A stretch of 64,000 bases of DNA, taken from the NCBI RefSeq assembly GCF_014058425.1, contig NZ_CP049366.1, positions 620,001-684,000 on the forward strand. Direction: 5' to 3'. Shown here piece by piece: positions 1 through 8,336 of this stretch (position 1 is its first letter; every line of letters begins with the position of its first letter). The translations under genes were made by a program, and so were the position numbers. The notes below the pieces were generated by a model. The model was not told the DNA's origin, made no database searches, and saw only the letters and a list, made by a program, of their open reading frames with translations. Source of the DNA: Companilactobacillus pabuli. GTDB taxonomy: Bacteria > Bacillota > Bacilli > Lactobacillales > Lactobacillaceae.

Positions 1-627
1 CATTCTAAAGCCAGTTGCCAGCATCAAGAAACCACCGCAAGCTTTGAAGTCTAAAATCATATTAGGAGTTGTTAATGGGAAAATAAATCTTGCAAGCAAG
101 AATAAAATATAGAACAAAATAAATTGTGGTATAGCAATAATAGAAACAACGTATCCTAGGTTGCAAGCAAAGATTGCTGCGGTAAAGAAATCAAGCACTG
201 ATTTAGAAATTAAGATAGTTGTGTCACCAGTCATACCATTGTCCAAACTTCCGTAAATACCAGTACCACTAGCACAGAAAAGCACAATAACTGTTACTAA
301 AGTGTTGATAAATTCTTCTTGTGACATATCAGAATTGTTATTTGGGAAAAATTTAGAAATCGGTTTTTGCATTTCCATAGCGCCTTTGTCGATCCATTTA
401 CCCAAGTGCATCCAAAGACCGATACCGGTACCGATAACTAATGCAAAAATAACTGCGGGCATGTATTTCATTGGTGCGATGGAATAAATTCCCATACCCA
501 TGGAACAAACACCAAAAATTAGTGTGATATCTTTTTTGAATTGTTCACTAAATTTATCACCCAAAAAGCCACCGAGCAGACCGCCAAATAGTACGGAGGC
601 CGCATTAATAATAACGCCAGTTGGCAT
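1..627 (-). CDS. DUF554 family membrane protein (3' end outside window)
   Basis: Reading the minus strand from an ATG at 627 gives an open frame to the window edge (209 codons, no stop), so the C-terminus is missing. It starts MPTGVIINAASVLFGGLLGG and continues with several hydrophobic, glycine-rich segments, including FALVIGTGIGLWMHLGKWID and VTVIVLFCASGTGIYGSLD. This pattern is typical of the DUF554 (YdfK/YqgA-like) integral membrane proteins, whose function is unknown. An AAGGGG ribosome site lies about 10 nt upstream. The gene is divergent from the LysR regulator at 742, which may control it. Family assignment is from recognised motifs, not a search. Confidence 0.75.
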   Translation of the reverse strand, partial: MPTGVIINAASVLFGGLLGGFLGDKFSEQFKKDITLIFGVCSMGMGIYSIAPMKYMPAVIFALVIGTGIGLWMHLGKWIDKGAMEMQKPISKFFPNNNSDMSQEEFINTLVTVIVLFCASGTGIYGSLDNGMTGDTTILISKSVLDFFTAAIFACNLGYVVSIIAIPQFILFYILFLLARFIFPLTTPNMILDFKACGGFLMLATGFRM

Positions 628-712
628 AATCGTAATACCCCTTTCAAATAAGAACTATGTTCAACTTTAGAATTGGTAGGATGAATAAACAATTCAAAAA
701 CTATGATATAGT

Positions 713-727
713 ATTCTAAAATGGAAT
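713..727. promoter_or_regulatory. 15-bp palindrome in lysR leader, LysR-type T-N11-A box
   Basis: ATTCTAAAATGGAAT lies just before the ribosome site of the LysR gene. Its reverse complement, ATTCCATTTTAGAAT, differs at one base from ATTCCATTTTGGAAT at 5702-5716 upstream of lpdC. The dyad fits the T-N11-A form bound by LysR regulators. Its position suggests autoregulation. The link to the regulator is inference. Confidence 0.55.
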
Positions 728-741
728 AGGAGGTGTCAGGA

Positions 742-1632
742 ATGGATTTGCACAAGCTGCAGATTTTTGTAGATTTATCCAAAACATTAAATTATACTGA
801 CACAGCTAATAACTTGTTCACTACCCAAGGAAATATTTCTAAGCAGATTTTAGCTCTTGAAAAAGAGTTAGATGTGCCATTGTTTAAACGGGCCCATCGA
901 AAAATTGAATTGACTCAACAAGGTGAGATCGTTTTGCCCTATGCCAATGAAATCCTTAGTAAATACAGTGAAATGGCGATTAAATTGGCAGATTTTCAGG
1001 ATGCTAAGAATTTAACAATCGAAATGCATACTATTCCGACAATGCCTAGTTACGTCAGCTTTAATTTGATTACGAAATTCTTGCAGCAACATCCCGAAGT
1101 TCATATGCAATTGAAAGAGGAAGAAAGTTATAACTTAGTAACTTCTTTAAAATCGGGTCGCTGTGAAATCATTTTTGCACGGATGTTTGATTTTGATGAT
1201 TCTGATTTGGAATATATTGAGATGGAAGATGATGATTTCGTTGCCGTCTTGCCAAAGAATCATCCCTTTGCTGATAAAGAAGTTTTGGATCTAAAGAAGC
1301 TGAAAAAAGAGCGTTTTTTAATATTGGGACCATCAACGAATCTTTATGAACCAGTTATGAAATTATGTCAGATGGCAGGGTTCAAATCAGATATTAGTTA
1401 CCAAGGTACACGTGTTGATTTGATCATGCAGATGGTTCAAAATAATATGGGTATTTCTTTAATGATGAAAAAAACTGCAGAGAATTTTGATAGCCAAGAC
1501 TTTAAGATGGTGCCGTTAACGACTAATATTGCCAATAAATTATGTTTTGTTAGAGTTAAAGGTCAACATTCGAGTGCTAATAATATGTTTTGGAAATATG
1601 TCAAAATGCACATGAAAGATATTGGGGGATAA
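742..1632 (+). CDS. LysR-family transcriptional regulator
   Basis: This 296-residue protein has an N-terminal winged HTH (MDLHKLQIFVDLSKTLNYTD, with TQGNISKQILALEKEL as recognition region), then a LysR substrate-binding domain (about residues 90-290). The ATG at 742 is preferred over the in-frame GTG at 733 because AGGAGG (728-733) is 8 nt upstream of it. It is divergent from the DUF554 gene and overlaps the helicase frame by 11 nt. The palindrome in its leader recurs at the lpdC promoter 5 kb downstream. It may therefore be the aromatic-acid/tannin regulator, by analogy to TanR, the LysR regulator of tannin genes in L. plantarum. That role is inference. Confidence 0.85.
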   Translation: MDLHKLQIFVDLSKTLNYTDTANNLFTTQGNISKQILALEKELDVPLFKRAHRKIELTQQGEIVLPYANEILSKYSEMAIKLADFQDAKNLTIEMHTIPTMPSYVSFNLITKFLQQHPEVHMQLKEEESYNLVTSLKSGRCEIIFARMFDFDDSDLEYIEMEDDDFVAVLPKNHPFADKEVLDLKKLKKERFLILGPSTNLYEPVMKLCQMAGFKSDISYQGTRVDLIMQMVQNNMGISLMMKKTAENFDSQDFKMVPLTTNIANKLCFVRVKGQHSSANNMFWKYVKMHMKDIGG

Positions 1633-3949
1633 GGATATTCAAGATTTATCAACGAAACAAATAATCGATCTGATGGAGTCAGGTCTTAATATGAAGTTCT
1701 CCGATGAACAAATTGCTATTTTGGAAAATGATTTTACCAAGCCACTACTAGTTAATGCTTGTGCTGGAGCTGGTAAAACAACGATTTTTATCTTGATGGC
1801 TTTGATTGCCATTGCTAAAGGTAATGCCGACCCAGATGAAATTTTAGGAATTACTTTTTCTCATAAATCACGAGTTGATATGGGTGATAGATACAATAAA
1901 TTTGTGAATGAATTGAGTGAAACGGGATTAGAATTATTAGACGGTCGTCCTAATTTCACGACTTTTCATGCTTTGTTTTATCAATTATTACGTCAAAATC
2001 AAGAGTATCAACAGGCACGGGTTTTAACGAGTTATCGTTTATTCACTCGAGAGTTGTCTGATACGATCAAACACCCCAGTACAGTGATTACTAAGTCAGA
2101 AATGCTAGAACAAATGTTTAATCTCAATGAATATTTGATCAATCAGGATTTGACTACTGACGGAATTTTACCAACTAATAAGACGGTCGATGAATCAATC
2201 AAGGAAATGTCACAATTTTCACGTCAAACTCACGATGACAATTTTTATTATGATTACGTCGATGTAATGACAAAATATCAAGAATTAAAACGTCAAAATG
2301 GCTATATTGATTTTAATGATATGAAGATGTTGCTGTTGAAAAGTATGGAAGACCCCAATCATTTGCAGTTTTATCAACGTATCATGTCTCGTTATAAAAT
2401 TGCGGTTATTGATGAGTTCCAAGATATCGACAACTTGCAGTGGAAAATTATTTCCAAATTACTTAGCCCAGAAACGATGCAACATTTAATCGTTATTGGG
2501 GATGATGACCAAAGTATTTATGCTTTTCGTGGCAGTAATCCGAAGTTTATTTTGAACTACAAAAAACTCTTGCCTAATGCTCAAAAGAAAAACCTTTCGA
2601 CTAATTATCGAACTGGCGAAAAAATTCTTCAAAAAGTTATTCCCTTGATTAAAGAAAATCACGTTCGTTTGAATAAAGATTTGCTTTCAGGAAGAACTGG
2701 TGTTGGTGACTTTGTGCTCTATAGTAGCAAGAAATCTGGTTTCAGTCGCAAATCTAAGATGCTCAAACATTTGGTCAAACAAATCAATGACCCTGATATT
2801 GATAATGACGATATTGCCATTTTAGTTCGCTATAATTCATCACGAATGTTGCTCGCCGATTGGTTGGCTAATAAAAAAATCTATGCTGATATTAATAATG
2901 CTAGTGCTATTTTGCAGAATAATTTAATTTATAGAATTATTACTGAATTGATGAAGGCTCTCTGGAAAGATGAGTATAAGTATTTTTCTGAACAATCGAA
3001 TCGGATTGGCTTCAGTAAATATAAGAATCATACGCAGAAAGTTGAAGCTCGAGCTGATGATAAATTTCGTAAGTTAAGTAAATATTTATTGGCAGCGGAA
3101 AGTTACAATGCTGAATTCAATACTCCCTTGAAAAGAACCGATGAACGAGTTCAGATTTATTTCAACAGCATCAAGCGTTTCAAACAAAGGATGGAACAAG
3201 CTGATAACAAAGAGAGCCAAGAAAAAATTTCGAAAGCTTTGATCAAAGATTTGTTACAAGCAGCTATCAAATTAACAGATAAATATTTTGACTATATGAT
3301 TCAAAAGAAGTTTATGGCTAAGTCTGAAGTCAATGAAATTAAAAATTACTTGGAAGAAGAATTAGAAACTTATCACAGCATTGATGATTTCTTTTTCGAT
3401 GAAGAGCAAAAAAAAGCAATTTTATCGAGTCAGGTGGAAAGAAATAAACAGGAGCATCACATTCAATTCTTGTCATTGCATCAAGCTAAGGGATTAGAGT
3501 TCAAGTACGTTTATTTGTATGGTTTGACGAATAAGGAAGTTGAAAAACCAGGTTTGTCGATCAACGAATGGTTCCCACCAGATATGACTTTTGAGCAATT
3601 TACTAAAAAGTGGATTCTGATCTACAACAAGAGTTATGAATACTTGGGCACTGCTTTGGGAGCCACGAGGATTACTGATTATCAAGATTTTTGGAAGAAT
3701 AATGCTTTTAATCCGATTAATTTAAAAGCAACCTTAGATAAGAAAAAAGAAACGACGATGTTTCATAATTTTTATCAGGAAGTTAAAAACTACTCAGAAT
3801 TTATTGAAGAAGAAAGACGATTATTGTATGTTGGAGTTACTCGAGCACAAGAAGAATTGTGCATGAGGATTGCACCGGATTCTAATCCATTGTTGTTTGA
3901 ATTGAATTTGCCAAAGAAGAAGAAAAAAGTGAATGGGGATAAAAAATGA
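1622..3949 (+). CDS. UvrD/Rep-like superfamily I DNA helicase
   Basis: Up to 775 residues with the SF1A motif set: Walker A (NACAGAGKTT, about residues 45-54), motif II (VIDEFQDID), motif III (GDDDQSIYAFRGS), motif IV (LSTNYRTGEKIL), motif V (LHQAKGLEFKYVYL) and motif VI (LLYVGVTRAQEEL). Such enzymes are ATP-driven 3'-5' DNA translocases in repair. It is probably an accessory UvrD paralog rather than PcrA, because residues about 340-600 are lysine-rich and diverged. The start is uncertain: TTG 1622 overlaps the lysR end, while ATGs at 1674 and 1691 are alternatives that still keep Walker A. The next gene overlaps its stop by 4 nt, which suggests co-transcription. Confidence 0.85.
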   Translation: MGDKDIQDLSTKQIIDLMESGLNMKFSDEQIAILENDFTKPLLVNACAGAGKTTIFILMALIAIAKGNADPDEILGITFSHKSRVDMGDRYNKFVNELSETGLELLDGRPNFTTFHALFYQLLRQNQEYQQARVLTSYRLFTRELSDTIKHPSTVITKSEMLEQMFNLNEYLINQDLTTDGILPTNKTVDESIKEMSQFSRQTHDDNFYYDYVDVMTKYQELKRQNGYIDFNDMKMLLLKSMEDPNHLQFYQRIMSRYKIAVIDEFQDIDNLQWKIISKLLSPETMQHLIVIGDDDQSIYAFRGSNPKFILNYKKLLPNAQKKNLSTNYRTGEKILQKVIPLIKENHVRLNKDLLSGRTGVGDFVLYSSKKSGFSRKSKMLKHLVKQINDPDIDNDDIAILVRYNSSRMLLADWLANKKIYADINNASAILQNNLIYRIITELMKALWKDEYKYFSEQSNRIGFSKYKNHTQKVEARADDKFRKLSKYLLAAESYNAEFNTPLKRTDERVQIYFNSIKRFKQRMEQADNKESQEKISKALIKDLLQAAIKLTDKYFDYMIQKKFMAKSEVNEIKNYLEEELETYHSIDDFFFDEEQKKAILSSQVERNKQEHHIQFLSLHQAKGLEFKYVYLYGLTNKEVEKPGLSINEWFPPDMTFEQFTKKWILIYNKSYEYLGTALGATRITDYQDFWKNNAFNPINLKATLDKKKETTMFHNFYQEVKNYSEFIEEERRLLYVGVTRAQEELCMRIAPDSNPLLFELNLPKKKKKVNGDKK

Positions 3950-4233
3950 AAATACGTCGCACTATTGAGATAGTTCCTAGTTTTGTTTTGATAGCGATTT
4001 TTATTTATAGTTTGTATCTTAAATCTGTCAATGGCGTCTGGGTGAATTTATTTGTCATTGGGGTAGCTGGGCTGAGTGCTTATATTCCAGTGGCAGTGTT
4101 TATTGAAGCAATTGCTAATTCATTTCGAAATATTCGACCAGTGCCATTACGGGATAAACTTTTTTACGGTTATTTGATAATTATTTGGGTGATTGCTTTA
4201 GTAGTTGCAATTGGCTCAATGGGACAAGCTTAG
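3946..4233 (+). CDS. Small integral membrane protein, function unknown
   Basis: A 95-residue protein starting at an ATGA overlap with the helicase stop codon, so it is probably translationally coupled. Three hydrophobic segments are visible: IVPSFVLIAIFIYSLYL (about 9-25), the VWVNLFVIGVAGLSAYIPVA region (31-50) and YGYLIIIWVIALVVAIGSM (74-92). A basic N-terminus (MKIRRT) suggests the N-in orientation. I do not recognise a family and no function is assigned. Confidence 0.7.
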   Translation: MKIRRTIEIVPSFVLIAIFIYSLYLKSVNGVWVNLFVIGVAGLSAYIPVAVFIEAIANSFRNIRPVPLRDKLFYGYLIIIWVIALVVAIGSMGQA

Positions 4234-4263
4234 TGATGAGAAATCATCATTAGGCTTTTTTTA
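4228..4263 (+). terminator. Intrinsic terminator after the helicase unit
   Basis: The stem is AAGCTTAGTGATGA paired with TCATCATTAGGCTT around a GAAA loop, followed by a T run. It separates the helicase unit from the tannase gene. Confidence 0.8.
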
Positions 4264-4297
4264 TTTGCTGATTTTTTTGATGTACCTTAAGATTACT

Positions 4298-4312
4298 TTG
4301 TAAACGAATTCA
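4298..4312 (+). promoter_or_regulatory. cre (CcpA) box before tannase
   Basis: TTGTAAACGAATTCA matches the cre consensus WTGNAANCGNWNNCW at every fixed position. It lies only a few bases before the ribosome site of the tannase gene, where bound CcpA would be expected to block transcription. Functional assignment is inference. Confidence 0.6.
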
Positions 4313-4326
4313 GAAAGGAAATGAAT

Positions 4327-5697
4327 GTGTTAAAAATAAATATTAATAATTTTGAGGATGAAACGTTAACGACTGGTAATTATGGAATAAGATATCGTAC
4401 TTTTAAAGATATCGTTTATGTTGAAAAACCAGTAGCTGATATTCAAAAGTTAAATATTTTTGCACCATTAGCTTATTTTCATGGAGGAAGTATCAACGGG
4501 TATAATGCCCAAACGGCACCTATTTTTATGCCTAATACAGTTGGTGGCTACATGCCAGGTCCAAGAGATTATCCAGGTAATACTAGTCAACCGAATAGTA
4601 GTAAGACAATAATTGCTGCCTTGGAACATGGATATGTAGTAGTTTCTGCTGGGTTAAGAGGTCGTACGATTATAGAGGATAGTAAATATGTTGGCAAGGC
4701 TCCGGCATTTATTGTTGATATGAAGGCCGCTATTAGATTCATTCGTCATAATAGTGAATTGCTTCCGGGTAACGTCGATCGAATTATCACTAACGGAACT
4801 AGTGCTGGTGGTGCTACTTCGGCATTAACGGGAACATCAGGTAATGAACCTTTCTTTGATAAATATCTTCAAGAGTTGGGTGCCGCTGATGAATCAGATG
4901 CCATTTTTGCTGCCAGTTGTTATTGTCCAATTCATAACCTAGAACATGCCGATAGTGCCTATGAATGGCAATTTAATGGAATCAATGATTGGTCAAAGCT
5001 GAATTATGGTACTGGCAAAATAGAGACTGGTAAGTTGAACGACGAGCAAATTGTATTGTCAAAAGAATTGAAACATCAATTTATCGATTATTTGAATAGT
5101 TTGCAATTACAAGACAACAACAATCAAAAATTAAGTTTAGATGATAATGGTCAAGGTTCATTTTTAAATTACGTTAAGAATTTTATTATTCAATCTGCTC
5201 AAAAAGCTTTAGATAGTAATCAAACCGTTGATTCTAATTCTGGTGTAATTATTGAAAATGATGTGGTAAAAGACATCAATTGGTCAAAATATTTAAGTTT
5301 TATTACTCGTATGAAGAGTACACCGGCTTTTGATGATTTGAAGATGGATAATCCGGAACCTAATTTGTTTGGAACTGAAAAAATCGATAGTCAACATTTT
5401 ACAAAATTTGCTCAAGAACACTCAAAAGTTCCATCAAAATTAGCTGATCAAAAACTCGTTCAAGCGATTAATCCATTGCAATATTTGGATAATAAAGATA
5501 GTGCTAAATATTGGCGGATTCGTCATGGAGCAAGTGATCGAGATACTTCTTTTGCCATTCCTATTATTCTAGCAACTAGTTTGAAAAATACTGGTCACAA
5601 AGTTGATTTTGCTATGCCTTGGGATACGCCACACAGTGGAGATTACGATTTACGGGATTTATTCACTTGGATAGACAAGGTGTGTGCTGAAGGCTAG
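4327..5697 (+). CDS. tanB: Tannase (tannin acylhydrolase), TanB type
   Basis: An alpha/beta-hydrolase that closely follows my recollection of L. plantarum TanB in length (456-458 against 469 residues) and in motifs. It splits gallate esters in hydrolysable tannins to free gallic acid. Visible are the nucleophile elbow NGTSAGGATSAL (Ser about 159-161), CPIHNLEHADSAYEWQFNGI in the lid region, and C-terminal GASDRDTSFAIP and WDTPHSGDYDL, which supply Asp and His. I see no signal peptide, so it is probably intracellular. AAAGGA sits 1 nt before the ATG at 4321, so the GTG at 4327 is the better-spaced start. It is followed by the gallate decarboxylase operon, which consumes its product. Confidence 0.88.
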   Translation: MLKININNFEDETLTTGNYGIRYRTFKDIVYVEKPVADIQKLNIFAPLAYFHGGSINGYNAQTAPIFMPNTVGGYMPGPRDYPGNTSQPNSSKTIIAALEHGYVVVSAGLRGRTIIEDSKYVGKAPAFIVDMKAAIRFIRHNSELLPGNVDRIITNGTSAGGATSALTGTSGNEPFFDKYLQELGAADESDAIFAASCYCPIHNLEHADSAYEWQFNGINDWSKLNYGTGKIETGKLNDEQIVLSKELKHQFIDYLNSLQLQDNNNQKLSLDDNGQGSFLNYVKNFIIQSAQKALDSNQTVDSNSGVIIENDVVKDINWSKYLSFITRMKSTPAFDDLKMDNPEPNLFGTEKIDSQHFTKFAQEHSKVPSKLADQKLVQAINPLQYLDNKDSAKYWRIRHGASDRDTSFAIPIILATSLKNTGHKVDFAMPWDTPHSGDYDLRDLFTWIDKVCAEG

Positions 5698-5701
5698 ACT
5701 T

Positions 5702-5716
5702 ATTCCATTTTGGAAT
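5702..5716. promoter_or_regulatory. 15-bp perfect palindrome upstream of lpdC, candidate LysR operator
   Basis: ATTCCATTTTGGAAT is a perfect dyad of T-N11-A form, about 20 nt upstream of the proposed -35 of lpdC. That is a usual place for LysR activator binding. The near-identical box at 713-727 sits in the leader of the LysR gene. Confidence 0.6.
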
Positions 5717-5736
5717 GTATACCTAGATAACTTGAA

Positions 5737-5765
5737 TTGTTCCAAGTATATACAGACCCTATAAT
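5737..5765 (+). promoter_or_regulatory. Promoter of the lpdCBD operon
   Basis: TTGTTC (5737-5742), a 17-nt spacer and TATAAT (5760-5765) form a near-consensus vegetative promoter. The -10 is perfect. lpdC begins 31 nt downstream. Confidence 0.65.
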
Positions 5766-5796
5766 TATCGTGTTAAGAAAAAGAGGAGGCAATTTT

Positions 5797-7272
5797 ATGT
5801 CAGAGCAACCATATGATTTAAGAAGAGTTATTGATGAACTCAAACAGCAACCTGGTCAATATCACGAAACTGATGTTGAGGTCGATCCCGATGCTGAACT
5901 ATCCGGAGTTTACCGTTATATCGGTGCCGGTGGAACAGTTAAGCGTCCAACTCAAGAAGGACCTGCTATGATGTTCAACAATGTGAAAGGATTTCCTAAT
6001 ACACGTGTTTTGATTGGTGCAATGGCTAGTCGTAAACGTGACGGAATGATTTTACACCACGATTACAAAACTTTAGGACGTTTGTTGAAGGATTCAGTCG
6101 AACATCCTGTAGCTCCAGAAATGGTGGATTCTGACAAAGCTCCAGTTCAAGAAGTAGTTCACAAAGTAACTGATAAGGATTTCGATATTAGAAAGATTTT
6201 GCCAGCTCCAACTAATACTGAATATGATGCTGGTCCTTATATCACAATGGGTCTAGTGTTAGGTTCAGATCCAGACAAAACCATGACTGATGTTACAATT
6301 CACCGTATGGTTTTGGAAGATAAAGATACTATCGGTATGTACATTATGCCTGGTGGTCGTCATATTGGTCATTTCCAAAAGCAATTTGAAAAATTAGATA
6401 AACCAATGCCAATTACAATTAATATTGGTTTGGATCCTGCTATTACTATTGGTGCAACATTTGAACCACCTACAACACCACTTGGCTATGATGAATTGAA
6501 TATTGCCGGGGCTTTGCGTAATCAACCAGTACAATTAGTTAACGCTACATCAGTTGATGAAAAAGCAATTGCACGTGCTGAATACGTCGTTGAAGCTGAA
6601 ATCATGCCTAATCAAACGATGCAAGAAGATATCAACACTCATACTGGTAAAGCCATGCCAGAATTTCCTGGTTACAATGGTGATGCTAACCCAGCTGTTA
6701 ATGTTGTTAAGGTCAAGGCCATTACTCACAGAAAAGACAATCCAATTATGCAAACAACAATTGGACCTAGTGAAGAACACGTTTCAATGGCTGGTATTCC
6801 TACTGAAGCAAGTATCCTTGAATTAGTTGATAAGGCTATTCCTGGAAAAGTTGTTAATGTTTACAATCCTCCTGCAGGTGGTGGTAAATTGATGACTATC
6901 ATGCAAATCCACAAGGATAACGAAGCAGATGAAGGTATTCAAAGACAAGCTGCTATCTTAGCTTTATCAGCTTTTAAGGAATTGAAGACGGTCTTCTTAG
7001 TAGATGAAGATGTTGATATCTTTGACATGAACGACGTTGTTTGGACGATGAATACTCGTTTCCAAGGTGATAAAGATATCATGGTTCTACCAGGAATGCG
7101 TAATCATCCACTCGATCCTTCAGAAAGACCAGAATATGATCCTAAGTCAATTCGTGTTCGTGGGATGAGTTCTAAGACTATTATCGATGGGACAGTTCCA
7201 TTTGATATGAAAGATCAATTCATCAGAGCTTCGTTTAAAGAAGTGAAAGACTGGAAGAAATATTTAGATTAA
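5797..7272 (+). CDS. lpdC: Gallate decarboxylase catalytic subunit (UbiD family)
   Basis: A 491-residue UbiD-family decarboxylase that uses prenylated FMN to decarboxylate gallate (and protocatechuate) to pyrogallol (catechol). L. plantarum LpdC is about 490 residues. Recognisable stretches are MSEQPYDLRRVIDELKQQPG at the start, KRPTQEGPAMMFNNVKGFPN, IHRMVLEDKDTIGMYIMPGG, IGATFEPPTTPLGYDELNIA and the C-terminal DEDVDIFDMNDVVWTMNTRF. The ATG at 5797 is chosen because AGAGGAGG precedes it by about 8 nt; an upstream in-frame TTG at 5737 falls inside the promoter. It heads the unit lpdC-lpdB-lpdD, 12 nt before lpdB. Confidence 0.92.
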   Translation: MSEQPYDLRRVIDELKQQPGQYHETDVEVDPDAELSGVYRYIGAGGTVKRPTQEGPAMMFNNVKGFPNTRVLIGAMASRKRDGMILHHDYKTLGRLLKDSVEHPVAPEMVDSDKAPVQEVVHKVTDKDFDIRKILPAPTNTEYDAGPYITMGLVLGSDPDKTMTDVTIHRMVLEDKDTIGMYIMPGGRHIGHFQKQFEKLDKPMPITINIGLDPAITIGATFEPPTTPLGYDELNIAGALRNQPVQLVNATSVDEKAIARAEYVVEAEIMPNQTMQEDINTHTGKAMPEFPGYNGDANPAVNVVKVKAITHRKDNPIMQTTIGPSEEHVSMAGIPTEASILELVDKAIPGKVVNVYNPPAGGGKLMTIMQIHKDNEADEGIQRQAAILALSAFKELKTVFLVDEDVDIFDMNDVVWTMNTRFQGDKDIMVLPGMRNHPLDPSERPEYDPKSIRVRGMSSKTIIDGTVPFDMKDQFIRASFKEVKDWKKYLD

Positions 7273-7284
7273 GGAAGTGTTGAT

Positions 7285-7857
7285 ATGGCACGTAAGAAAA
7301 AAATTGTCATCGGAATTACTGGTGCTTCAGGTACGATTTACGCAATTGATTTGATGAAGAAATTAAGTCAAATTGAAAACGTAGAAACACACGTCGTCAT
7401 GAGTGCTTGGGCTAAAAAGAATTTGCAACTAGAAACTGATATGTCTCTAGCAGATATTAAGCAGTTAGCAGATTATTTTTACAGTGATAGTGACTTAGGA
7501 GCAACGATTGCCAGTGGTTCATTTTTGACTGATGGGATGGTAATCGTACCTGCTAGTATGAAGACTGTTGCCAGTATTGCCGTTGGTATCGGTGATAATT
7601 TAATTTCTCGTGCCGCTGACGTCACCTTAAAAGAACAACGTAAATTAATTATTGTTCCCAGAGAAACGCCATTAAATACGATCCATTTGGAAAATATGAC
7701 TAAATTATCTAAAATGGGCGTACAAATGATTCCTCCTATTCCAGCTTTTTATAATCATCCACAAACCATTCAAGATTTAGTTGATCATCAGACAATGAAA
7801 GAATTAGATGCTTTAAGAATTGAAAATGATTCCGACGGTCGTTGGGAGGGGATTTAA
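7285..7857 (+). CDS. lpdB: Flavin prenyltransferase, UbiX family (gallate decarboxylase subunit B)
   Basis: A 190-residue UbiX-like protein that makes the prenylated FMN cofactor needed by LpdC. The N-terminal nucleotide motif IGITGASGTIYAIDLMKKL is typical, followed by SGSFLTDGMVIVPASMKTVA (the canonical PxSMKT region), ISRAADVTLKEQRKLIIVPR and ETPLNTIHLENMTKLSKMG. Length and motifs fit the family. It lies 12 nt after lpdC and overlaps lpdD by one base. In L. plantarum lpdB is, to my knowledge, far from lpdC, so the contiguous order here is different. Confidence 0.92.
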   Translation: MARKKKIVIGITGASGTIYAIDLMKKLSQIENVETHVVMSAWAKKNLQLETDMSLADIKQLADYFYSDSDLGATIASGSFLTDGMVIVPASMKTVASIAVGIGDNLISRAADVTLKEQRKLIIVPRETPLNTIHLENMTKLSKMGVQMIPPIPAFYNHPQTIQDLVDHQTMKELDALRIENDSDGRWEGI

Positions 7858-8264
7858 TGAAATTCTCAGTTACACAAGAAAATTACACAATGGATTTAGA
7901 AATATTTGTAATCGGTAAAGATTTATTTGTAACGGTAACTGGTGGTGATACGCCTCATATTGGAACAGTGACGACTTTGACAAAGGACACTGAAATCCAG
8001 ACGATCCGCTATCCGAGCCATGACGGCCGATTCCACAAAGACGATGTTTTAGCCGTTCGGATTGCAAAAATAGTTCAACCATTTTTGCCAGGAAGCTGTA
8101 CGATAACTGCTGGTGTTCACGTTAATCATATTTCTAAAAAGCAAATTGCTGTTTCTTCGCAAATGGCTAAAAAACTCGGAGAAGATTTGAAGGACTGGTT
8201 GCAACAAACTAGTTTCGACTCTCCAGAACCAATTTATTATTCAGATTCAGAAAATCCGCAATAG
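7857..8264 (+). CDS. lpdD: Gallate decarboxylase small subunit LpdD
   Basis: A 135-residue protein whose ATG shares its first base with the lpdB stop (TAATG). GGGAGGGG precedes the ATG; an upstream in-frame ATG at 7842 would lie inside lpdB without a ribosome site. The sequence GGDTPHIGTVTTL together with CTITAGVHVNHISKKQIAVS matches the LpdD/VdcD-like third component found with UbiD-type aromatic acid decarboxylases. Its exact job is not established. A bidirectional terminator follows. Confidence 0.85.
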   Translation: MKFSVTQENYTMDLEIFVIGKDLFVTVTGGDTPHIGTVTTLTKDTEIQTIRYPSHDGRFHKDDVLAVRIAKIVQPFLPGSCTITAGVHVNHISKKQIAVSSQMAKKLGEDLKDWLQQTSFDSPEPIYYSDSENPQ

Positions 8265-8265
8265 A

Positions 8266-8308
8266 AAAGACTTAGAAAATCATAATTAGATTTTCTAAGC
8301 CTTTTTTT
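8266..8308. terminator. Bidirectional terminator between lpdD and coaBC
   Basis: CTTAGAAAATC pairs with GATTTTCTAAG around a short AT loop, with A-rich and T-rich flanks suited to either direction. The flanking genes are convergent. Confidence 0.85.
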
Positions 8309-8336
8309 GTTGGGGTGTAAAAATGTTAAATTAAGA

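Noticed and set aside
302-487. Plus-strand frame opposite the DUF554 gene
   Set aside because: The minus-strand frame is continuous, starts well and codes for a recognisable membrane protein; this one is its shadow.
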